Position numbers and translations under genes: made by a program. Shown one piece after another: positions 1 through 7,059 of a stretch of 11,128 nucleotides of DNA (position 1 is its first letter; every line of letters starts with the position of its first letter). Source of the stretch: Verrucomicrobiales bacterium (GTDB lineage Bacteria; Verrucomicrobiota; Verrucomicrobiia; Verrucomicrobiales; Akkermansiaceae); assembly GCA_003527555.1 (NCBI GenBank), contig DPWT01000279.1, positions 1-11,128 of the forward strand, read 5' to 3'. Below the pieces are notes generated by a model that saw only the letters and a list, made by a program, of their open reading frames with translations, did no database searches and was not told the DNA's origin.

Positions 1-870
1 AAATGCTTTAGTGAAATGGCTAAGACTGTTGTAGCCCACAATTAAAGCGGCCTCGGTAACATTCGCCTTACCTCCCAACAATAACCTTCCTGCTTTCTCA
101 ACTCGCAAAGACCGTAATTTACGTGAAATCGTCTTACCCGTCTGCTGTGAATAGAACCGACTCAAGTAATGTTTTGCGCAGCCAATATCGCCAGCGAGTA
201 ATTCCAATTCAAGTGGCTGATCGAGATGCTCTTCAAGCCAGTGATGTACGGCATCAATCCTCTCATGATTGACTCTTCTCTGGTTTACACAAAATGGCTC
301 AGCTTCTTTTTGTCCTGCTGGTCTAAACATATGAAGTGCTACTATTTCAGATACCTTTGCAGCATACCAAATCACTCTGGCCTGATCCTCGCACGGGGGA
401 TCTGCCAACTGCATTGCCATATCACGTTCGCTAGAACTCATCGCCCTAAGAAAACCAACAGGGCTCTCCGTTAATTCACCCCTCGAGTCGGTCGATATGA
501 GCGATTTTCTAAGGGCCTGGAAGATACTCTCCACCCCCTCTCCTAGAGTTTTTTCAAGCCATTCGGGACGCATACTTAGAACCACGAACTCGTGAGATGT
601 CTCCCCTGGCAAACGTGTAGCCATCAGGTCATTATGAGACCAGCACATAGAAATGGTGGATGAGACCAGTGACAGTCTTGTTCTCTCACCCAAGACAACG
701 CCGCAACCCTGTAAGTTAAACACCACATTTAATTCTCCCATTCTCAGAGCAGAACTCCAATCCACTGCCCGTGATTGCTTCCTAATACCATACCACATCA
801 AAATCCAGCCAGGATCACATGAGGATACCTCGCTCTGCAAATGCTCACGCTGAATCAAATTATCTGGCAT
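1..870 (-). CDS. AraC-family transcriptional regulator, C-terminus cut by window edge
   Basis: An open frame of 290 codons runs from ATG at 870 to the left edge without a stop. The last ~90 residues form an AraC/XylS helix-turn-helix domain: a helix starting RIDAVHHWLEEHLDQPLELE, a first HTH around LAGDIGCAKHYLSRFYSQQTG, then LRSLRVEKAGRLLL and the second HTH ending VGYNSLSHFTKAF. Only a few C-terminal residues are probably missing. The N-terminal ~190 residues (SHEFVVLSMRPEWLEKTLG and neighbours) resemble the sensor part of PchR-like AraC regulators, which control siderophore uptake; this is a family resemblance, not proof. The start is supported by AGGTGA (minus strand, 879-884) eight bases upstream. 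A probable Fur box lies 37 bp upstream of the start, so iron-dependent expression is likely. The regulated gene is not in the window. Confidence 0.9.
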   Translation of the reverse strand, partial: MPDNLIQREHLQSEVSSCDPGWILMWYGIRKQSRAVDWSSALRMGELNVVFNLQGCGVVLGERTRLSLVSSTISMCWSHNDLMATRLPGETSHEFVVLSMRPEWLEKTLGEGVESIFQALRKSLISTDSRGELTESPVGFLRAMSSSERDMAMQLADPPCEDQARVIWYAAKVSEIVALHMFRPAGQKEAEPFCVNQRRVNHERIDAVHHWLEEHLDQPLELELLAGDIGCAKHYLSRFYSQQTGKTISRKLRSLRVEKAGRLLLGGKANVTEAALIVGYNSLSHFTKAF

Positions 871-878
871 TTCAAATC

Positions 879-884
879 TCACCT
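879..884 (-). promoter_or_regulatory. Ribosome binding site of the AraC-family gene
   Basis: The minus strand reads AGGTGA, a six-base match to the anti-Shine-Dalgarno complement, eight bases before the ATG at 870. It fixes that start. Clear sites of this kind are rare in the window. Confidence 0.7.
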
Positions 885-906
885 AACTACTAAAGTCAAA
901 CTTTGT

Positions 907-933
907 TATTGCAATTGATTCTCAATTGCAATA
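907..933. promoter_or_regulatory. Putative Fur box (perfect 27-bp palindrome)
   Basis: TATTGCAATTGA is followed by the spacer TTC and then by its exact reverse complement, giving 12-bp arms. On the minus strand the core reads TTGAGAATCAATTGCAA, close to known Fur boxes built on GAGAAT/ATTCTC with flanking TTGCAA. It lies 37-63 bp upstream of the AraC-family start, where it would overlap the promoter. Assignment to Fur rests on motif likeness; another dimeric repressor, or the regulator itself, could bind here. Confidence 0.6.
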
Positions 934-996
934 GAAAAAAGGCAGCCTAGCTTCTTTAAGGCTCAACACGTATCACCACTCAAAAATCATGATAAT

Positions 997-1016
997 TTGC
1001 AATATTGATTCTCGAA
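997..1016. promoter_or_regulatory. Possible second Fur-like half-site
   Basis: The plus strand reads TTGCAATATTGATTCTCGAA. It shares TTGCAAT and TGATTCTC with the palindrome at 907-933 but has two extra bases between them and no matching right arm. It could be a weaker second operator or a coincidence in AT-rich DNA. Confidence 0.3.
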
Positions 1017-1193
1017 TCCAAAAACAGTCACGTACTCAGATTCCACAGCGTATTCTCAGATTGCGAGAAGCATCCCGCAAAGCTAAATCACATCAAGAGA
1101 AATTGAATTTTTTACTGCCCACGAATACAAATGATAACGGTGACCTGAATAGAGAGAAACCTGCTTAAATAGGATATAGCATGCTAACTGAAT

Positions 1194-2045
1194 CTACTTG
1201 TGTGATCCACACTGCTCGCCGAGCTGAAGCGACTGTAGGTTGATGGCGACATTGTGCACACGATGAAGACGTATCCCCTGCTGGTATGCCAACGCTGTGA
1301 TAACGGCCGTAGCATGATCGCGTCTCTCAGGATCACGTTCACCAGTAATACTTTCAATAAAAGACTTTCTGGAAACACCCAACAAAAGAGGCCGATCTAG
1401 CTGCAAATCACTTAAGCCGCATAGAATTGCAATATTATGCTCCAGCGTCTTGCCAAAGCCAATACCAGGATCAAAACAAATACACTCGGAATCAATCCCT
1501 ATATCCGTCAAACATTTCAATCGTTCCGCGAAATAATGCTTCACTACATGAATAACCCCACCATCATCACCATAACTTGGATTATGCTGCATGGTGAGCG
1601 GCTGACCATGCATGTGCATAACGCAAACCCCAACCCCAGTTTCGGCACATAGACTTGCCATTTCCGGATCACTGAGGCCAGTCACATCGTTGACTATATC
1701 TGCCCCAGCTTCAATCGCAGCCCTAGCAACGATTGATTTGGAGGTATCAATGGAGATGAGCACTTTGGATTGCTCTCGCAATGCTTCAATCACCGGAATA
1801 GTTCGTCGAATTTCTTCCTCAATTCCCACAGGTGCCGCGCCCGGGCGAGTCGACTCTCCACCTATATCAATAATTTCTGCACCTTCGTCAACCATGCGTA
1901 ACGCATGCTCAATCTCACGAGTGTTGTACTTCCCGCCATCCGAAAAAGAATCCGGTGTGGTGTTAAGAATCCCCATGAGGACACCACCATGGGTTAGATC
2001 GAGAGTACGGCGTGGGGTTTTCCAGGTCATCATTGCTACTTGCAT
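1194..2045 (-). CDS. folP: Dihydropteroate synthase
   Basis: FolP condenses 6-hydroxymethyl-7,8-dihydropterin diphosphate with p-aminobenzoate to give dihydropteroate in cytoplasmic folate synthesis; it is the sulfonamide target. The 283-residue length is normal. Signature motifs appear in order: GILNTTPDSFSDGG (25-38), DIGGESTRPGA (60-70), ISIDTSK (97-103), IVND (117-120), MHMHGQP (143-149), FDPGIGFGKT (191-200), GVSRKSFI (223-230) and RVHNV (262-266). The last is usually RVHDV; the phosphate-contacting Arg and His are kept and only Asp has become Asn. The start at 2045 is backed by GAGGT a few bases upstream on the minus strand; in-frame ATGs four and five codons later are alternatives. No other folate gene is adjacent. 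It diverges from the secreted protein gene at 2081. Confidence 0.97.
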   Translation of the reverse strand: MQVAMMTWKTPRRTLDLTHGGVLMGILNTTPDSFSDGGKYNTREIEHALRMVDEGAEIIDIGGESTRPGAAPVGIEEEIRRTIPVIEALREQSKVLISIDTSKSIVARAAIEAGADIVNDVTGLSDPEMASLCAETGVGVCVMHMHGQPLTMQHNPSYGDDGGVIHVVKHYFAERLKCLTDIGIDSECICFDPGIGFGKTLEHNIAILCGLSDLQLDRPLLLGVSRKSFIESITGERDPERRDHATAVITALAYQQGIRLHRVHNVAINLQSLQLGEQCGSHK

Positions 2046-2080
2046 TGCATTTTAACCTCACTAGGATTAGAATCAACCTT
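2046..2080. promoter_or_regulatory. Very short divergent intergenic region, folP / secreted protein
   Basis: Only 35 bases separate the two divergent start codons. The folP ribosome site (GAGGT on the minus strand) lies inside it. There is no room for two separate promoters, so each must extend into the other gene's 5' end. No good -10/-35 pair could be assigned. Confidence 0.5.
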
Positions 2081-2662
2081 ATGATATCAACAATTAAAAC
2101 ATCACTTTTATTGAGCTTTGCTACAGTATTCTTGATTGCGGGAATATCAGAAAATGCGTATAGCCAGAACCAAAATAAAAAGCAAAGCGTGCGTATGATG
2201 CGTAACGATGATGGGTCGTTCACAGAATTTCGACGCAGCTCAAATGAACGAATACTAGAGAAACGAATTTTAGCACCACAAGAGGGCGGAAATGGTGAGC
2301 TGGCAACAACCGTTAGTTTTATTTATAGAAAAGATATACACGGCCGACTACGCAGCTGCAAAATTCATGACGCAATTGGCACAATTCTTTATCGTGTATC
2401 TTATGGTTACCACAAAGACACGGGACGCCTTGACAGGGAATACATGTATGATGCGCAGGTTAAACGCACTGTTGCAATCATCGGAGCTGACGGCAAACCC
2501 ACTAATGTTGAAAAGCCTGTAAGAAGACTTTACTATCGCTATGATGCCCAGGGCCGCCCAGCGAAACCCATCGCGATATGCCTACCTCCAGGCAAACGTG
2601 CCGAGGAACTCTTCGGCAAGAATAAGGGAACATGGACCAAAGATCCTTTTAATAAAAAATAA
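2081..2662 (+). CDS. Secreted hypothetical protein with YD-like repeat character
   Basis: A 193-residue protein of unknown function. I place the start at ATG 2081 rather than the upstream in-frame ATG at 2012, because 2081 puts a signal peptide (MISTIKTSLLLSFATVFLIA, then GISENAYS) at the N-terminus and avoids overlap with folP. Export to the periplasm or beyond is therefore likely. The mature part has aromatic, glycine-rich strands: VSFIYRKDIHGRLRSCKI (78-95), YRVSYGYHKDTGRLDREYMY (104-123) and RRLYYRYDAQGRPAKPI (148-164). These recall the YxxDxxGR pattern of YD/RHS repeats, but there are too few for an RHS protein. Similar small proteins occur, as I recall, in Verrucomicrobiota. A weak AGGA lies 14 bases before the start. 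It converges on the TPR gene with 39 bases between. Confidence 0.8.
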   Translation: MISTIKTSLLLSFATVFLIAGISENAYSQNQNKKQSVRMMRNDDGSFTEFRRSSNERILEKRILAPQEGGNGELATTVSFIYRKDIHGRLRSCKIHDAIGTILYRVSYGYHKDTGRLDREYMYDAQVKRTVAIIGADGKPTNVEKPVRRLYYRYDAQGRPAKPIAICLPPGKRAEELFGKNKGTWTKDPFNKK

Positions 2663-2701
2663 GGATCACTCACATTCGGATAGCCGCCTCTTTACGTCAC
2701 C

Positions 2702-5056
2702 TCAGTCTGCTTTTTTGAGATAATCAGGGAACTCTTCGTTGAGGGTGTTGAGGTAATGCTTCGCCTCTTTGGCATCACCTTTCTTCTGCAGTGCTTGGTG
2801 CGCCTTAAACAAAGCCGCCGGCTTAAGTTTCTTATCATCGGCAAATTGCACGACCACCACATAGTGGGCAGCGGCCCCAGCAAAGTCTTGGCTGTTGTAT
2901 GCAATGTCTCCTAAAATAAGACGAAGCTCTGCGTTAACATTACCCTTGGGTCGCAAGGCGAGCCCCGCCTCTGCAGACCGCTTCGCCATTGGCAAATCCT
3001 CCAAACCAAGGTGTGCAACTGATTCATCAAGCAATGCCTCAGCTTTCCAGAACGGCTGCTCCACAACATTCATGTAGTTTTTAATAGCAACAAGCGCTTC
3101 TTTATACATGCCAGTCTCAACACACGACTTACCTAACATTTTCCAATATGCCATTGGCGTTTGCCGAGGATCCTCTTGTGTGGTTCCCAGCCCAAGGTAG
3201 CGCTGTGCATTTTTCATCTCGCCGGCATTAAAACACTGCACTCCAAGCCAGCGGTAAATTGGTAACTGTATGTCGTTCTTTTTATCCATTTCACAAAGCT
3301 TTTCAACAGCAAGCTGTAACCGTCTTTTATCTTTCAAAGCATAACTTCCATACATTATTAGCATACTCGCCTTATAATCGTAACTGTCGGGCTCCATTAA
3401 AGCTGCCTTATCAAGGGCCGCGATAGATTCCGCGTATTTCTTAATCTGATAGTTCCCCCATCCAATCCAGTAATAACCGTTAGAAACAGTTTCTTTGGAC
3501 AAGTTTGGAAAGTTCTTTATCATCTCCTCATAGCGTCGAATCATATCCCCATAGTCTTGATCATGCTTGCGAATGCGTGCACTGTTTTGCCAAGCCAGTG
3601 CTGCGAGTTTATCTTTCGGATAACGCTTAATAAGTAGATCAAAATCCTTGAGGGCCGCACCACGATCAGCAAGTGCAAGGAATGACTTACCCCGGCGTGC
3701 GATTACACGAGGTGCACGTGCATCATCAGCAGCACGTTTCAGGAAAGCAGTAAAATCCCGAACAGCTCCATTATGATCGCCAGAATCAGTCAGGCACCAA
3801 CCTCGTTTGTAATAGAGGTTCACCTGATTAGCATCACCGATTTTGGTAACATCAATCTTGTTATAAGCCGCAGCCGCCTCACGGTATTTCTTCTGATCAA
3901 AAAGCGTCTCTGCCTTCAACATTAATGATTTATGAACATATTCGTGCTTGGGATAACGTTGCTGATAAATTTCAAGGAAAGCATCAACCTGCATTGGCAA
4001 ATTTACTCCCTGAATATTAAAGAAACAAAGCATCCGAAAATAGCCGGCCTCAAATGCCTTTGCTGACAATGGAACCTGTCGCTCAGCTTGAGCAAAGTGT
4101 TTGATTGCCTCGTGATACTCTTTGAGTTTGTAGGCACTGCGACCAGCCACGTTGAATTTCATAGCCTCGGTAGCCGCCTCTCCCTTGTGGCTGCCACGCC
4201 TTATAACATCAAGCACACCCTGGTAGTTTTTTTGAGAATACATAACGTTCATCAGCGCAGCCTGTGCACTTGGTTTGAATTTATTCTCCTCAGATAGAAT
4301 CACTGCCTTAAAGGCATTCTCAGCAAGATCGTTTTTCTTTTGCTCTAGATAAATAATTCCAGCATTGAGTGTCGCCTCAATACGCACATCAGCAACAACA
4401 AACGGCAACATGATAGCCTCAAATTTCTCCAGTGCCTTGTCATTATTTTTCTTATCAAGATACAAGTGCCCGAGTTTCAATATCGCATGCTGACGATACA
4501 GAACCAGTGCATCATCGGCGGATTCAATCTTGGAATAAGCACTAATTGCCTCATCGACCATATTGGCATATCGATAACAAGACGCTTGCTGGTAGCGTCC
4601 TCGGTAGCGCTCCTGTATCGTGGTCGACATAGTAGCTACACGTTCAAAGTGAACTGCCGCTTGGGCGTATTTCTTGTTGGCAACGGCATCGTAACCAAGG
4701 CGATTGGATGCCAATGCGACATATCGCCCCTCGCGGTAACGGTTCACCACTCTGTGAAGCACACGTTTCGCCTCATCGAGAGAACCCAAATAATAATAAG
4801 ATTCCCCAAGGTAATAAAGCACTGCCGCAGCATTTGGGTGATTCGGAAACCGCTTAATGTAATTCTGTAACCGTGGAATGAGTCGGCGATATGAAACATT
4901 ACGATTTCGCTCGTCTTTGTTGGCATTAGCCTGGTTATAAAGGTGCTTACAAAACTCGAACTGGTCCGTTGCAGGATCGGCTATTAATGGAGCATTCTGC
5001 GCACACAAAGGTGCCAATGCCATGGCGGCAGTGAAAACAATAATTAGGTAACGCAT
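2702..5056 (-). CDS. Large periplasmic TPR-repeat protein of the exbB/exbD cluster
   Basis: A 784-residue protein made almost wholly of tetratricopeptide repeats. The N-terminus MRYLIIVFTAAMALAPLCAQ is a signal peptide; the cysteine is not in a good lipobox, so I infer a soluble periplasmic protein. Repeats begin near residue 72 (HPNAAAVLYYLGESYYYLGS, then LDEAKRVLHRVV) and continue to the C-terminus (AKHYLNTLNEEFPDYLKKAD). The style resembles CpoB/YbgF and BamD-type TPRs, which act as protein-binding scaffolds at the envelope. A longer in-frame start exists (TTG at 5122), but it overlaps the preceding gene and hides the signal peptide, so ATG 5056 is preferred; it has no Shine-Dalgarno. It is last in the exbB, exbD, exbD-like, TPR order, 52 bases after the exbD-like gene. 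Its exact partner is unknown. Confidence 0.88.
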   Translation of the reverse strand: MRYLIIVFTAAMALAPLCAQNAPLIADPATDQFEFCKHLYNQANANKDERNRNVSYRRLIPRLQNYIKRFPNHPNAAAVLYYLGESYYYLGSLDEAKRVLHRVVNRYREGRYVALASNRLGYDAVANKKYAQAAVHFERVATMSTTIQERYRGRYQQASCYRYANMVDEAISAYSKIESADDALVLYRQHAILKLGHLYLDKKNNDKALEKFEAIMLPFVVADVRIEATLNAGIIYLEQKKNDLAENAFKAVILSEENKFKPSAQAALMNVMYSQKNYQGVLDVIRRGSHKGEAATEAMKFNVAGRSAYKLKEYHEAIKHFAQAERQVPLSAKAFEAGYFRMLCFFNIQGVNLPMQVDAFLEIYQQRYPKHEYVHKSLMLKAETLFDQKKYREAAAAYNKIDVTKIGDANQVNLYYKRGWCLTDSGDHNGAVRDFTAFLKRAADDARAPRVIARRGKSFLALADRGAALKDFDLLIKRYPKDKLAALAWQNSARIRKHDQDYGDMIRRYEEMIKNFPNLSKETVSNGYYWIGWGNYQIKKYAESIAALDKAALMEPDSYDYKASMLIMYGSYALKDKRRLQLAVEKLCEMDKKNDIQLPIYRWLGVQCFNAGEMKNAQRYLGLGTTQEDPRQTPMAYWKMLGKSCVETGMYKEALVAIKNYMNVVEQPFWKAEALLDESVAHLGLEDLPMAKRSAEAGLALRPKGNVNAELRLILGDIAYNSQDFAGAAAHYVVVVQFADDKKLKPAALFKAHQALQKKGDAKEAKHYLNTLNEEFPDYLKKAD

Positions 5057-5108
5057 GGGAAAAAAGACTGTGAAAATGAAGCAGCGTGCAAGGCATGTGA
5101 TAACTATA

Positions 5109-5531
5109 TCAAGGAGCGGCAAGTTTGGCGGCTAAGCTAACGTTTTTGACGCCTGCTTTTTGGCACAATTCCAGCCCGCTAATCACTTTTTGATGGGGTG
5201 TTTGATTGGCGGCCTTGATCACAACCGCTTGATTAGGGGTCATAGTAACCTTGGCTCTAAGTAATTCATGCAGCTGATCTTCTGTGATTTTTTTACCACC
5301 TACCGTAAATGAGCCGTCTACATTCACCACGATAACAACTCCAACCGGTGCAACACGCGGCTCAGCCTGAGCTGGCATCGCCCCCACCATTTCAAGTGCC
5401 TCTACCTGCATCTTCTGGTTCTGAGCCTCTACCCTATTCTCCACGCCAACAAAAAAAAACCCACCGATGACGATAGTTATAATTTTGAAGGGTAGGGGAA
5501 GAAACATAAATAGTGAATAGCTCATACTCAT
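5109..5531 (-). CDS. ExbD/TolR-like protein lacking the canonical transmembrane aspartate
   Basis: A 140-residue protein whose C-terminal half matches the ExbD/TolR periplasmic domain: VVIVVNVDGSFTVGGKKI (65-82), then QAVVIKAANQTPHQKVISGL (101-120) and ELCQKAGVKNVSLAAK. The adjacent exbD product has the parallel stretches NQAIRIRGD and VCQKAGIPNISFATQ. The N-terminus differs: one hydrophobic stretch (about 7-29) has no acidic residue, where ExbD normally has PxIDVVFLLLIFF with the proton-carrying Asp. After it comes NRVEAQ, so this may be a cleaved signal peptide or a plain anchor. It follows exbD by 12 bases. No frameshift explains the difference, as the other frames give no ExbD-like segment. 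A nine-A run (5451-5459) sits in the hydrophobic part. It likely arose by duplication of exbD and then diverged. Confidence 0.85.
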   Translation of the reverse strand: MSMSYSLFMFLPLPFKIITIVIGGFFFVGVENRVEAQNQKMQVEALEMVGAMPAQAEPRVAPVGVVIVVNVDGSFTVGGKKITEDQLHELLRAKVTMTPNQAVVIKAANQTPHQKVISGLELCQKAGVKNVSLAAKLAAP

Positions 5532-5543
5532 CGATTTTGTGGA

Positions 5544-5963
5544 TTATTTTTGATTACGTTGGACTTGGGTAGCAAAAGAAATGTTAGGTATCCCCGCTTT
5601 TTGACACACGTCCACGACTTGAACGATTTTTTCGTAATCCACTTTAGCATCACCTCGGATGCGGATGGCTTGGTTATCGTGCACAGCAGCGATCCGGTTG
5701 AGCTTGGCAAATAGCTGCTCCTGAGACATAACTGTGCTATCTACAACCACCTCACCATTCTCGCGCACATTAATGATAATCTCTCCCACCGTTTGCCGTG
5801 CGTTAGCTCCTTCCTCAGCAACAGGAACAGATACGTTTAGCTCGCGCTCACTTTGCGAGAACTGCATCGTAGCGATAAAAAAAATCAACAGTAGAAAAAC
5901 CACGTCAATCATCGGTGCCAACGGGAAGGCGGCAGCATCGGGCTCTCTAACTTGAAATTTCAT
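5544..5963 (-). CDS. exbD: Biopolymer transport protein ExbD/TolR family
   Basis: A 139-residue inner-membrane protein of the ExbD/TolR family, the partner of ExbB/TolQ in a proton-driven motor. It has the normal layout: a short cytoplasmic N-terminus (MKFQVREPDAAAF), one transmembrane helix with PMIDVVFLLLIFFIAT (17-32), and a periplasmic domain ending GIPNISFATQVQ. Asp20 is the protonatable residue expected for coupling. The start follows exbB by 20 bases with no clear Shine-Dalgarno, and the downstream exbD-like gene begins 12 bases after the stop, so the genes are probably one transcript. The sequence does not tell whether it serves TonB-type uptake, Tol-type envelope upkeep or another output, as no tonB, tolA or pal is nearby. 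Confidence 0.95.
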   Translation of the reverse strand: MKFQVREPDAAAFPLAPMIDVVFLLLIFFIATMQFSQSERELNVSVPVAEEGANARQTVGEIIINVRENGEVVVDSTVMSQEQLFAKLNRIAAVHDNQAIRIRGDAKVDYEKIVQVVDVCQKAGIPNISFATQVQRNQK

Positions 5964-5983
5964 CTTTTAACTGGTGATGTGTG

Positions 5984-6898
5984 TCAGATGTTATGCACAT
6001 CTGGCGTGTCGTTGGATGGCCGAGACATTGGCACAGGCATCATGTCTGGATCATTATCTCCATATTCCCTGTGTCTAGCGTGGGCGTCTCTACGTTGATT
6101 GTCATCATGTCCAGATGCCTCACCTGCATAAAGAGGTGTTGGTGCGTTACCGCCACGACGGTTGTATTGCGCAGCAAGGAGTGCCATCAGATGGGTTGCC
6201 GCTGCTTCGAGTTCAGCAAGGTATTTCTGCACTTTACCACGAAAAAAGGAGTAGAAAATGACTGCTGTGATACCAATAACCAACCCACTCGCTGTAGTTA
6301 CCAACGCTTGGTAAACGCCCTCCGCGAGTTTATTGGCATGCACTCCCTCGTAATTGCCACTAGCAATTTCCATAAACGCTCGGATCATTCCGATGACTGT
6401 ACCCAATAATCCTGCCATTGGTGCAATCGTACCCACATCGTTTAGATAACTAATACGCTGAGTTAGTATCCCAGCTTGACGTGATCCTTCTGCTTGTGCC
6501 ACCTCACGAACTTCTTTGATGTTAGCACTGGTATTCTTGGTCATGAAATCCAAGGTTTTTTCCGTGATACGGGCGATGCTCTGACCCTGCCGATTACAAT
6601 GAGCAACAAGACCCAAATAATCACGTTTTCTAATCAGAGCCTCGGCCGCATTCATGAACTTATCACTGACTACTGAATTCCTGCGTATGGTGATAAAGTA
6701 CAGCATAATGAGCACCGCCGCAATAACGGAGAGCAGCGCGAGTGGATACATCATAAACCCACCCATGGATAAGATTTCAAGGACATCCTTATTTTGATCG
6801 TTGCCGGGCACCTCAGAAGCCCCAGCGGCCAGAGTAGCTTGGGTCAAGAGCCACAACAAAATGACCACAGGCGAGAAAATCAGTTTGGTAACGTTCAT
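5984..6898 (-). CDS. exbB: MotA/TolQ/ExbB proton channel family protein
   Basis: A 304-residue proton-channel subunit that pairs with ExbD. An N-terminal hydrophobic segment (about 5-25, ending TLAAGAS) looks like a cleavable signal sequence, as in long ExbB forms. Three transmembrane helices follow: about 48-71 (MMYPLALLSVIAAVLIMLYF), 156-178 (GTIAPMAGLLGTVIGMIRAF) and 196-218 (YQALVTTASGLVIGITAVIF). The last two carry the family's GTIAPLLGLLGTVxGM and TxxGLxxxI patterns. After the usual end, residues 247-304 form an odd polar tail rich in His, Asp, Arg and Pro (GHDDNQRRDAHARHREYGDN). The gene opens the cluster; the ATG has no Shine-Dalgarno but lies 18 bases after a TATAAT box. The tail's role is unknown. 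Confidence 0.95.
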   Translation of the reverse strand: MNVTKLIFSPVVILLWLLTQATLAAGASEVPGNDQNKDVLEILSMGGFMMYPLALLSVIAAVLIMLYFITIRRNSVVSDKFMNAAEALIRKRDYLGLVAHCNRQGQSIARITEKTLDFMTKNTSANIKEVREVAQAEGSRQAGILTQRISYLNDVGTIAPMAGLLGTVIGMIRAFMEIASGNYEGVHANKLAEGVYQALVTTASGLVIGITAVIFYSFFRGKVQKYLAELEAAATHLMALLAAQYNRRGGNAPTPLYAGEASGHDDNQRRDAHARHREYGDNDPDMMPVPMSRPSNDTPDVHNI

Positions 6899-6916
6899 AA
6901 ATTTGATTTAACAAAG

Positions 6917-6944
6917 ATTATAACCCGAATTTGTTCAGGCGCAA
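6917..6944 (-). promoter_or_regulatory. Candidate sigma-70 promoter of the exbB cluster
   Basis: On the minus strand a perfect TATAAT occupies 6917-6922. Sixteen bases upstream is TTGCGC (6939-6944), a weak -35. Transcription would start about 10-13 bases before the exbB ATG, giving a very short leader, in keeping with the absent Shine-Dalgarno. The -10 is convincing; the -35 is not. Confidence 0.4.
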
Positions 6945-6977
6945 GCGTGGTAAATCCTTCTTAGACAAGTCTTTTCT

Positions 6978-7022
6978 CTCTTCACAGTGGCGACTTGCGT
7001 GCCGTAAGGGCCTCTGTGAGAG
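6978..7022. other. Long imperfect hairpin between esterase and exbB
   Basis: An outer stem pairs 6978-6987 with 7014-7022 (nine pairs, one bulged T). GGC 6989-6991 can pair with GCC 7010-7012. An inner stem pairs CTTGCG 6994-6999 with CGTAAG 7003-7008 (one G-U) around a three-base loop. That is about 18 pairs in 45 bases. Neither side is followed by a T-tract, so it is not a standard intrinsic terminator. It lies downstream of the esterase stop and upstream of the exbB promoter. Confidence 0.45.
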
Positions 7023-7059
7023 TTATAGTAAAGATTTTAAATCAAGTGAATTAGTTCCT

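Larger units (their letters stand above)
871..1193. other. Intergenic region between the AraC-family gene and folP
   Basis: This 323-base stretch holds the upstream region of the AraC-family gene (ribosome site and Fur-like palindrome) and the downstream end of folP. A 59-codon plus-strand frame, ATG 989 to TAA 1168, encodes a basic peptide (MIICNIDSRIQKQSR...LNREKPA). It has no Shine-Dalgarno sequence and overlaps the second Fur-like site, so I do not call it a gene. No hairpin with a T-tract marks the end of folP. Confidence 0.6.

Noticed and set aside
1007..1019. tRNA T-arm-like string TCTCGAATCC
   Set aside because: No cloverleaf, acceptor stem or anticodon arm can be built around it; it is better read as part of a Fur-like half-site.
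1612..2055. 147-codon plus-strand frame opposite folP
   Set aside because: It is fully antisense to a certain folP gene and shows no family motif.
2012..2080. Upstream ATG at 2012 for the secreted YD-like protein
   Set aside because: It lies inside folP and adds 23 residues before a good signal peptide.
5057..5122. Longer TPR protein starting at TTG 5122
   Set aside because: It overlaps the exbD-like gene, has no ribosome site and would bury the clear signal peptide that begins at ATG 5056.
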